From: Herpomyces periplanetae
Lineage: Eukaryota; Ascomycota; Laboulbeniomycetes; Herpomycetales; Herpomycetaceae
Direction: 5' to 3'
Assembly: GCA_009733715.1 (NCBI GenBank)
Contig: WMKJ01000032.1
Span: forward strand, 1-64,000
DNA length: 64,000 bases
Positions 55,096-64,000 of this stretch are shown piece by piece. The stretch's first letter is position 1. Every line of letters starts with the position of its first letter. The position numbers were made by a program, and so were the translations under genes. Below the pieces are notes generated by a model. That model did no database searches, was not told the DNA's origin, and saw only the letters and a program-made list of their open reading frames with translations.

Positions 55096-58000
55096 CTATA
55101 CTGTCAGCTTTTCGATAAATTTGGTCGCTTGCTCCATGGCTTCGTCAATTTTGTTAATGTTTGTTCCACTGCCTACAACAATATTACCTTTTCCTCCTGA
55201 TTTGCCCCCAATTGTTTTGTTAATACTTTCGGCCCATTTTCCCGCTGTTATTTCCTGACTTGGTTCTCCCACATATGTTCCATACGCTACTTTTTTATCC
55301 TCTTCATCCATTCCTATTACAAATGCTAAACTTAGCTTGTGCTTTGCCGATATAAACTTCATCACTTCACTAATCGTTTTTCCCGTAACATTTCCCGGTA
55401 ACCGTATTACTTGACTCTTTTTGACGTCCCCTTCCAACCTTTTCTGTACTATTTCTTGTACTCTATTCATTTCTAATCTTTCAATTTCTTTCTTTTCACG
55501 GTTCATCCGTTTAACCAATGTTTCCATTCGCTTTGCAACATTTCGCTTCGTTAGCATAGATATTTTCATATTCGTTAACTGTATTTGAGCTCGTTTTACT
55601 TCGCTTTCATTCTCCCTGCTATATCCTAAACTCTCCAACTTTTCCAACCATCTTTCAAACTTCTTAGCTTCTACTTGAGTTTCCATAGCTTCCTGTCCGG
55701 TTACGGCCATGATTCGACGAATTCCTTTCGCTATTCCACTTTCCTCTAATACAATTAACTTCTTAATTTCTCCCGTCTTGTTAACATGCGTTCCTCCGCA
55801 AAATTCAATGCTAATATTTCGCCATTCTACGTTCTTTACGTCCGTTAAGAGTTTTTCAACCGGAATCCCTATAGAAACTACTCGTACCGGATCTGGATAA
55901 CTTTCTCCAAATACTGCTCGTACGCCATTTATACGTTCCGCTTCTCTAATTGGAACATTCTTCGCATAAACTTCCGCATTCTTATCTATATACTCGTTGG
56001 ATAGCTTTTCCGTCAATTCAATTTGCTCATCTGACATGGCCGTTTTATTCGTAAAATCAAATCGTAACTTTTCCGCCGCGACCAACGATCCTCTCTGATT
56101 CACTTCATCCCCCAGAACCTCACGTAGCGCATAGTTTAAGACGTGCGTTCCTGTATGATTATTTCGGATCGGTTGTCTACGAAGTTCATCATACTCACAT
56201 ATTACTGAATCTCCGACTTTAAACTCTCCATACTTCATGTAACCGGTATGTAATATATATCCACCGTACGCTTGTACGTCTTGCACGTCCAACTCCGCCA
56301 TGCCATCAATTAACAATCGCCCATAATCGGCCTCCTGTCCACCTTGTTCTGCGTAAAAGTTGGTCCTATCAAGAACAATTCCTAATTGTTTACTCGCATC
56401 AGTCGGACCGGATGATTCTACAAAGTTTTTGCCGTCAAAGATAACTTGAATAATCCCAATAATGTTAAGCTTGCCAAACTTGGCAGAGTCATCCGTTTTA
56501 GAAATCTTCATAGCAGATTCCAGTTCATTAATCTGATGAACGTTCAACTTGACCTGATTAATATCGCCTTGACTTTGTCCCTTACTTGCTTCTCGAGCCA
56601 TGGCTTGCGCTTGCTCCACTTCTTTATCATTTATAACTAAACCGCGTTCTTGTGCCATAATTTTTGTCAAGTCAATCGGAAACCCGTACGTATCGTACAA
56701 TCGCCAGACATCTACCCCTCTTAGTTTATTACTATTTCTCTGAATGCATTGCTGAGCATACTTTTCGAACATTCCTTCACCACGATCTAGGCTGCGAGCG
56801 AATGATAATTCCTCTTCATCCAATATTTCTTGAACTTCTTCTTGCTTTTTAACAATTTCTGGAAAGGCCTCACCCATACATTCTACAACAGTTGGCACAA
56901 TTTTGGAGAAAAAATTACCAATTTCTGCGTTAAAGTATTTGCGTGCATATCGCGCTCCCCGTCGCAAAACTCTGCGGACAACGTAACCTCGACCAACGTT
57001 GTTTGGCATCGCCCCATCACAAATTGAAAATGTTAGCATACGAACATGATCTGCGATAACTCGATATGCCGTATCAATCCCTGTAACATCGTCATTGTCA
57101 AACTTCCCGGTGTACGGAGGTGCACCAGTAACGCTTTGAATTCGATCAAATATCGGTTGAAAAATGTCCGTGTCGTAATTGGAATGTTTATCCTGAAGTA
57201 CCGAAACAATTCGTTCAAAACCCATTCCCGTGTCGACATGCTTTTGAGGCAGAGGACGTAAACTACCGTCGGCTTCACGGTTAAATTGTATAAATACGTT
57301 GTTCCAAATTTCGAGTACATTGGGATCATCTTGGTTAACTAACGAAGCTGCATTTCGTCCACCGACACGGTCGTAGTGAATTTCACTACATGGTCCACAT
57401 GGACCCTGATCACCCATTTCCCAGAAGTTATCTTTGGAATTGCCCGGGAGAATATGATCTTCCATAACGCCAATGGCTTCCCAGTATGCCTTAGACTCGA
57501 AATCAGGCTCTAAATTTTTGGAAGCGTCACCTTCAAAGTAAGTAACGTATAGTCTACTTGGGTCTAGCCCGAATATCTTAACGAGTAGATCCCATGAATA
57601 CGTGATGGAAGTTTCTTTAAAATAGTCACCGAAACTCCAATTTCCCAACATTTCGAAGAAGGTATGGTGATAACTATCTTTGCCTACATCATCTAAATCA
57701 TTATGTTTGCCGCCAGCACGAATACACTGTTACTCAAGTGAGATTAGTGAGAAATGGATATTAACCGTGCATATACTGGAAAATAAACAATAGGATGATG
57801 AATTGATCTGCAGGATTACAGTGCTTACCTTTTGAGTGTTAACAGCACGTTTAAGCTGCGCTAAATCTGATTGAGGATCGACATTTCCGAGGAAAATTGG
57901 CTTGAACTGATTCATTCCAGCATTTGCAAAAAGAAGCGTAGGATCGGATAACGGTACCACGGGTGAGGATCGAACTTAACATAAGCATAAATATACGATT

Positions 58001-58178
58001 ACTACATTTAACTAATCAAGTAGACAGTGACTGATGTAGTCGGGTCTCGTTATGCGCGCGAGAAAGAATTAACAAACTAACCGAATGTATGCCCACGTTT
58101 AAGAAAGTAATTGATAAATTCATGGCGTACTTTCGCCGCTGACCATTTAACAGGATTTACCGACATCGAGGAAGTCAT
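55096..58178 (-). CDS. ALA1: Alanyl-tRNA synthetase
   Basis: This enzyme charges tRNA-Ala and edits Ser/Gly mischarging. Three exons: 58178-58082, 57974-57829, 57726-55096 (introns 107 and 102 bp), 957 residues, the normal eukaryotic length. Joins restore [20 protein letters not shown] and [19 protein letters not shown]. The class II aminoacylation core spans about 10-270, including [11 protein letters not shown] and [16 protein letters not shown]. The editing domain has [13 protein letters not shown] (zinc HxxxH) and [12 protein letters not shown]. The C-Ala domain ends with [15 protein letters not shown]. No clear mitochondrial presequence is seen at the first ATG; in many fungi one gene serves both compartments through alternative starts. 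Confidence 0.97.
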
Positions 58179-58839
58179 GGTTGGTAAATCTGGTTAATTA
58201 GCGTAAACGCGGATGAATTCAAGTTAAGGGTGACGAGTTAATTCTCTGAAAGATAAAAATCCGTCTTCGCTAATATGCAGAGTATATTTGGTATTTGTGA
58301 ATATTAGCCAAATCGGAACAAAATGTATATCATCCATTCATCCAAGTATACTTAACAAGGTCCTGACGTGACAAACCTACAAAAGCTTCTCTACCCCCAC
58401 GTACCCTAAAATGAAAAAAATGTTTGCTTAATATTAATCAACTTTTAATTGTTGTGTAGGAATCCTGTCATGTATCCAAACCTTTTCACAAAGAAGAACC
58501 TTTCCCCACCACACATCACGAACGGACTAGAAAATTCCAAAGCATCTTGCTGATTAATACAGGCACGTGCACTAGTCTGATATCTTCCCGTTTGAGATAT
58601 ATGAAGAGACGAGATGGTTTGCGATATTCTGGGATGAGGTGAATCTTGAGTATTTTGTGGGACGAGATCAGATGAAATATACATTTTGGGTGTTAAGTCG
58701 CATTTTGTTCAGTATAGATTAAGATGCTGCTCTACAGTTTATAGAATATCTTGCGCTGGCTTACTACTGAGCTCATCACCATTCTTATATTTATGGTTAG
58801 GTGTGCTCGAATGAATATGATGATAATTAATAATTGATC
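58179..58839. promoter_or_regulatory. Divergent promoter region of ALA1 and the plus-strand unknown gene
   Basis: The two genes are head to head with 661 bp between their ATGs. The middle contains a 79-codon minus-strand frame that begins with ATG, listed separately as a possible small gene. Confidence 0.45.
58445..58684 (-). CDS. Possible small protein (79 residues), unknown
   Basis: This frame starts with ATG and has a balanced amino-acid composition with no low complexity (begins MYISSDLVPQNTQDSPH; has CGGERFFFVKRFGYM near the end). That is unusual for chance frames in this AT-rich DNA. No family is recognised, and no neighbouring exon could be joined. It would lie between two divergent genes, using most of their spacer, which argues against it. 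Confidence 0.3.
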   Translation of the reverse strand: MYISSDLVPQNTQDSPHPRISQTISSLHISQTGRYQTSARACINQQDALEFSSPFVMCGGERFFFVKRFGYMTGFLHNN

Positions 58840-59587
58840 ATGATGTCTTCTACAATCGCAGGGGTTAAAAGACCCCGTGAAACGTTGACATCTGGTGACG
58901 ATGTTCGGTTTGTGAAGCGTTTTAACTTGCTCGAGATAGGTAAGTCAACAAGTTGAAGGGAGCTCTGTTTGAGTATTAAAGTTAAATGGTTTACTTGATT
59001 AAACATTTTTCACTAATAAGTCGAGAGGTTAAGACTCAAAACTTAAGCTTAATCTTTCAAATAGAACATTTACTTCCCAAGAAAGTAGTTCGGATAATTC
59101 AACGGCTAGCAATATAAAATTAGATCGTACTATAATAAATGATCTCGATGCCGAATTATCAGAAATTGCAGCTTACGAACTACATGAGAATCAACCCACA
59201 TTCATTGAAGAAATTGAACGACAGCTTGCACCAATACCAAAATTTCTTTTACGGCCCCCAGATTCTTTGCGACCTTCATCTATGAATCAGTTAGTTTTAT
59301 ATGCCGTTCCGAAATCTATATCAGTACCCACAGAAATGGACGGCGTTCACAGGGCTATCGCTGATTATAGGCAGCGGATCCAAACCGACCACTTTCCAAG
59401 TTCACCGCTACCTCATCCACTATCTATCTCAGCCAACCGATCTTCTTCAACTTCCGATGATAAATCATCTTTAACAGGCCACACTACTTCGAGCGCTATG
59501 CCATATAATACTAGCCCGTCAATTCCCTCGACTACATCTCATAATATCGCTTTTAAAGATGTGGATGCCATGGAAGTCGACGACTAA
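58840..59587 (+). CDS. Unknown fungal protein (217 residues), possibly nuclear
   Basis: Two exons: 58840-58939 and 59034-59587, with a 94-bp intron (GTAAGT donor, AAG acceptor); the join gives NLLEIDSKLKLNLSNR. The start is a double ATG (58840 or 58843). I do not recognise the family. The N-terminus has KRPRE, a possible short nuclear signal, and a patterned segment FVKRFNLLEIDSKLKL. A middle helical part (LDAELSEIAAYELHENQP, FIEEIERQLAPIPKF) and the segment LLRPPDSLRPSSMNQLVLYA look constrained. The tail is Ser/Thr/Pro-rich and acidic at the end (VDAMEVDD). It is divergent from ALA1. Whether it is conserved elsewhere needs a search. Confidence 0.7.
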
Positions 59588-60386
59588 CTTTCTTCGTCCG
59601 ATTAGGAGATGCGATGAAAAATACAATGCGTACACTTTATAAAATTTAACAACTAAACGTGATCATGTAGAATAACTTAACTTAGTAATTTCATGACAAA
59701 ATGCATAACTATTCACGGCTATATCATACATATACATGTACCTCAAACATGGTAAACAGACTCCGTGACGTTAGACGTATCGCGAAGGTACGAATAAGCT
59801 TTATGTCAATCAGTTTTTAAATATCATGCTAGACATCCATACACCTTTTATTGACCCCAACTACAGATTCGCACATGCACATATGCTGATATTATTCACT
59901 AAGCTTGCGATATATACCAAATAAGACCATCATTGGCGTAACTGAATGCATACGAAAAATAGCAAATTGGGCGTAGAAAAGGAAAAGGTAAACTTCGACA
60001 ATTGATCGAACAATGCGTTGTGCTGAGTTGCTTTTGGGAATTTAAATCCCACAGTGAAACGTCAATCCAGAGTAGAAGACACCTACAAAGAAGGCACAAT
60101 GATGATGAGGGTGTCAAGTAAGCATAGACATGAGTGTATATAAGACCGTGTTGGAAATGTACGTCAATGTAAATCAATATCATAAGGTATACGTCAGATC
60201 TTGTTAATCCCAAGAATTCGCAGAAAATATGATCCACGCAGAGAAAGAACGAGCTCCGAAGTGTTAATTCCGTGTATAGGAGCGTTAAAACTGAATGTCA
60301 CGCACACCGACCGTCAAACTATTTCTGAAATATTGTAAATCATGTAGTTTCAAGTATAATGATAAAATAGCAAAATATATTTCCCG
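59588..60386. other. Convergent spacer
   Basis: Nothing convincing lies between the stops of the plus-strand unknown gene and the Rcr-like gene (about 800 bp). A 112-codon minus-strand frame at 59899-60237 opens only with GTG and has no motif. Confidence 0.5.
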
Positions 60387-61173
60387 TTAGTGATGCAACC
60401 GGGCCGGCATCTCAATGTTACTATTAGTCGTTGAATGTACAGTATCAGCTGGTCGATAAGTTTGCTCTGTTACGTCGACTTTGACGCCGGCTTGACGAGG
60501 AGGTTGATATGAGGGGGGGAAGTCTCGAGAGTAGACTAAAGGATGAATCAAACGTTAAAAAATATTCAGGTAAGAAGCAGTATATGATTTGGGGTAAATT
60601 TATACTGGATAAGGCATAGGAAAAGGAGGATTAAGAAACTCCACACTTACATGGAGGAGGATCATTAACACCTTGACTGTTGTAGAAAGCCTCTGAAGTA
60701 TGATTTGCCGGGTAGTAGGGAGGTGCGTGATTATATTGAGTACGATTTGGCCGGGTAGATCGAGTGACAAGCCACTGGTGATAAGAGAGGAATATGGTAA
60801 GAAGGTTGAAGGGATGGCCAAGGTAAACTTGAGAAGTGAAAGAAAGAAAATTCCCGATATAGGAATTAAAGCAATGTGTGGAAGTATACATACCCTGTGA
60901 TAGCGTAGTGGTGCCAAACCTTTTTTAAGACGAAGTCGGGCATGCAAAGAGCCCCCGACAAACCATGAAAAAAATAGGAAAAAAATGAGACCAAATAGTA
61001 ACCACTTGATTAAGTATTCAGTCTACGATGATGCGGTTAGTATAAATGTATATGAAAGAATTTGGCAGATATGAGAAACAAACCGAGGACAGGGGAGCAT
61101 AGCCATAAAGGTATGGATTATTTAGAATGACAGTCTCCTTTGGAGGGAGAGGTATGGGAACTTCCTCAGCCAT
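60387..61173 (-). CDS. Rcr-like single-pass membrane protein with PY motifs
   Basis: Four exons were assembled: 61173-61084, 61022-60894, 60774-60651, 60535-60387 (introns 61, 119 and 115 bp), all phases agreeing, 163 residues. Residues 1-30 are short and Pro-rich. One transmembrane helix at about 33-53 (IKWLLFGLIFFLFFSWFVGG) is followed directly by a basic stop-transfer segment (HARLRLKKGLAPLRYHRW). The cytosolic tail carries PPYYP and PPSYQP, PY-type motifs that recruit Rsp5/Nedd4 ubiquitin ligases. This layout resembles yeast Rcr1/Rcr2, which act in endosomal or vacuolar traffic of plasma-membrane proteins. The assignment rests on architecture, not on clear sequence identity. No single exon stands out as a long open frame. 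Confidence 0.75.
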
Positions 61174-61643
61174 ATGAGAGTGAGGTTTAAGAGAAATATG
61201 GAAGAAAGATTGGGAGAATTATGAAGGGATTTCAAGAACAGGAAGAGTATAATGGTGATAAAAACGAGCCGGGAGGAAACTAACGAGGGATAATGAGAAT
61301 GATTGTGGGTAGAAGAAGAGAAAATTTCGAAATGAAGAGGAGATATTGAAATTTTGATCCTGTGAAAGCGAAAGTAGAACAGTAGGAGCGCCTTTATCGA
61401 AGTTTATTGTTATGCCAAACGTGTAAATAGAGTAGCGATGAGAAGATTTTCAGCTGGCAAAAATAAAAGAAAAGAAAAACAGAAACAGGTATGGTATAAA
61501 AATCCTTGAAATCGAAAGTGAAGGGTGTCTAATTAAGAGAACCTTGCAAGCAAAGTGAAGATAAAACGAAGAACGGCTCGCTTTCTCCTTTTTCACGATA
61601 GCATCAACTTCGTCTCACTTTATGCACGCGACGCTAGATCTAC

Positions 61644-61706
61644 TTACGTCAGCACAATCAAAAGGACTCGGGCCGCGGTGTGACGTCATGGGTGTTGGAG
61701 CACGTG
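61644..61706. promoter_or_regulatory. TTACGTCA, TGACGTCA and CACGTG module upstream of the Rcr-like gene
   Basis: TTACGTCA at 61644-61651, TGACGTCA at 61681-61688 and CACGTG at 61701-61706 occur within 63 bases, about 470-530 bp upstream of the Rcr-like start. The last lies in CACGTGTCACGGG, almost identical to the 52314 copy. Confidence 0.45.
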
Positions 61707-63400
61707 TCACGGGTTTTGTTGGGAAGGGGCAATGGGTAGGCCTGCTAGATTGGGTGTTGGGGAGGGCGTGAATGGGGTGGGGACAGCGGACGTGAATGAG
61801 GGCGTGACTAGGGTTGTCACGGGGAATCGGATGCTGACCTTGAGTGCATGATGTAGAAATGGAAGTTTTTATATCTTCACCTTTTAAATGTGCACCCTTT
61901 TTACCAACGCTCCTACAGATTTCCTTATCTTTTCGTGATTCTCCATACTTTCATTCAGATTGTATTACATTTTGTCACCTCCACGTAAGCCTCCAATAAT
62001 ACTTATATTCGGATCTATTCTATGCATTTAAATGCCCTAGTAATCCTTTCCTTTCTTCTCCCCTCCCCCTTAACAAATCTTATCTTCCAAAGTTTACTTT
62101 ACTTTTGTTTTACTCTTCCTCTCATCCACCCCTCTCCCCGATCAAGTCCTTTTTATCTACATTTCAACGATAGGTTGATATTTAATTTTACTACCTAATT
62201 GTGTTAAACGTGTATCATAATCACTGTCATTTCACCCAACTTCTCTAATCCATACACCTACCTATAACTCTATTATCTACTCTTCATTTTCATGTCACAT
62301 AGCCCTACTTAGGCTACATTCGGTTTCTTGGTCCCAACATATTCTCCGCTCATTTGTATCACAGATTTCTCTGTCCGCCTTCCGAAAACCTCTTGGAAAT
62401 TTTTATCGGTTCAAGGGAAACACTTCTACCTTCATGTCGTGTATTCTTACCGTCTAAGCTTAGCCTTACAGTACATAGATTTCACTTTCACTATCAAATT
62501 TTACCTTGGTTAAATCTTTCATCCATACCTTCCACATTCCTACTCCTCACCGCTGTAAACCCTTGTCAACATTGTACAATCTTCACATTTCGGCTAAATT
62601 TGTCTGAAAATACCTTTAATACAATATACACTTGACCCATACAATTTGTGTTCGAAATAATATTCGCACCGTTTTGTCAACCTTAACCATACCTTTTTTA
62701 CTACATCTTCTTACAAGTTTGAACAACCGTTAGCCCATCTTCAGTAATAGTTATTTTTAGTATCCTTTAATTCATGCTCCCTTTTACTCTCGATCTTAAT
62801 CCTCAAATATTTCAATATACCATAATTTCAAAGTTGACTGCAGTAGTCCTCCTTTTTCTATTAGGTTTTTAATGTAATAAATGTTGAACTACGCTTTCTA
62901 TTACCCATACCCACATAATACCATTAGGCTGAAGCATCGCTTCAATTTAAAACCTTTTATCGTAGTTCTACTTGTAACAAGAGTACCTACCTTACATAGT
63001 ACTAATTTCAAACATTCGCTTAATGCATGATCGTCCGAAAGCACAGATCTGCGTATATTTTCAGTCATCCGTAACTATCCGTTTAACCACCACTAAGTAC
63101 TTAGCATAAATAAACGGAATAACATTCAATTCGTTCTTTACCACATTACCAGTGCTGATAAGATATAAATTTTCTTTTAACCTTATGAAATTTAGTATGA
63201 ACAATCACAACTTTTAACAAATGCATAGTTAATGTAAACTAAAAAATGTTATTCATCCATTCCATACCCATATACACAAATTTTGGGGGGTATTACGTAC
63301 TGTAAGTTGGAGTAGTAAGTATTAAGTTTCGTATTTGACAACGTATAAAAGATTAACTTGATCAGCCCATAAGCCAACGCTCACAGATATTCGTGACCAT

Positions 63401-63679
63401 ATGAATAAAAAATTCTTCAAAAAGACCCCAGTTCCTACGCCAAACTCCAACCAATACTCACAGCCAAAGACACCGTGGCATGAAAAACCTCTACATCGAT
63501 TTTTTCACGATAAATTGAATCATTATTTTCCAACAACCGATTTTGCGCAAAGCATTGCGAGCACCGCATCCCATCCCATCGCCTTCGCCTTTCTTTGCGT
63601 CTTAAAAATTCCGACACAGGCACGGAACAATATTTTATCCGAGGGATGTTGGCGCTTTTCGAGAGGGTTGCCTGAGTAA
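63401..63679 (+). CDS. Possible exon or small protein (92 residues), unknown
   Basis: An ATG-initiated frame starts MNKKFFKKTPVPTPNSNQ and continues with a mixed composition, in a stretch somewhat richer in GC than its surroundings. A comparable frame overlaps it on the minus strand (63435-63689), so at most one can be real. No family is recognised. Confidence 0.18.
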   Translation: MNKKFFKKTPVPTPNSNQYSQPKTPWHEKPLHRFFHDKLNHYFPTTDFAQSIASTASHPIAFAFLCVLKIPTQARNNILSEGCWRFSRGLPE

Positions 63680-64000
63680 CGAGTAGCAAGAGAATTTTCC
63701 CTTAAGAGAGGCATCCGATTGGTCGATGTTTTTGGTTTATATAAACAAACACATTTGTGTATTGTAGCCGGGTTTAAGAGCAAGTTTTGCGACAATTCTA
63801 TTAATCAATTTATCAACGCTACCCGGCTGCACTTCACGGTTTTTTTCGTCCTTGTACTTTTACTTTTTGCTCTTTTCTTCCGTTAAGAGCGCGGTCATCA
63901 TTTTGTCGATAATTTTTTGGGTACAGGCTTTGTCTAGTTTTTAACTAAAAGTTCATCCGTTTGATATATAATTTTTCCCTCATTTATTACACCGCGTATT

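Larger units (their letters stand above)
61174..64000. other. Right flank without a convincing gene
   Basis: The left 400 bases are purine-rich on the plus strand (Rcr-like leader side). A G-rich, motif-rich block at 61640-61860 looks like promoter DNA. From 61900 to 63350 the DNA is AT- and pyrimidine-rich with no motif. An 8-bp inverted repeat AGCCGGGT (63766-63773) and ACCCGGCT (63821-63828) lies near the right end. A gene may begin beyond the window. Confidence 0.45.

Noticed and set aside
1-64000. Transposons, virus-derived elements or a secondary-metabolite cluster
   Set aside because: No reverse transcriptase, integrase, transposase, capsid-like, polyketide or peptide synthetase motif was found on either strand, and no long terminal repeats were noticed.

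Overview
The window is nuclear DNA of a filamentous-type fungus. It is AT-rich, with short GT-AG introns (mostly 58-133 bp), an RS-domain U2AF large subunit, and fungus-specific genes: the Rax2 polarity protein, a Caf120/Skg3-type PH protein, a Mit1-type PHD/SNF2 remodeller, a Sec9-type SNARE, an Ams1-type alpha-mannosidase and fungal low-molecular-weight thioredoxin reductase. The gene set points to Dikarya, most likely an ascomycete lineage. That placement is inferred from protein recall and was not tested by a search.

Layout, left to right: a gene-free flank; RAX2 (-); a 7.5 kb stretch without a recognisable gene that starts with a long purine-rich tract; OGG1 (-) and U2AF large subunit (+), head to head; SEC9-like SNARE (+) tail to tail with AMS1 (-); methylmalonate-semialdehyde dehydrogenase (-); calnexin (-); a 2.4 kb divergent intergenic region; NAT10/KRE33 (+) tail to tail with CDC45 (-), only 16 bp between stops; an intron-containing tRNA-Glu; TOA2 (TFIIA gamma, +) tail to tail with a 2030-residue Mit1-type remodeller (-); a Caf120-like PH protein (-); a conserved-looking fungal protein of unknown function (+); thioredoxin reductase (-); alanyl-tRNA synthetase (-); a second unknown protein (+); and a small Rcr-like single-pass membrane protein (-). 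The right 2.8 kb has no convincing gene.

The genes do not form a cluster with one pathway. They are mostly housekeeping functions: DNA repair and replication, transcription and chromatin, splicing, translation, secretory folding and traffic, and redox. I reconstructed exon structures by hand from splice signals and protein family continuity. Several exons were too short to be seen as open frames: 17 nt and 40 nt in NAT10/KRE33, a 7-nt micro-exon in thioredoxin reductase, and the exons of TOA2 and the Rcr-like gene.

I saw no convincing transposon, virus-derived element, CRISPR array or secondary-metabolite cluster. The most unusual signals are the 7-nt micro-exon; clusters of ACGT-core regulatory motifs (CACGTG with TGACGTCA or TTACGTCA), one of them between convergent genes where no promoter is expected; a GC-rich island with hairpins and short tandem repeats in an otherwise AT-rich spacer; and strong purine/pyrimidine strand asymmetry with G-quadruplex-capable tracts upstream of several genes.
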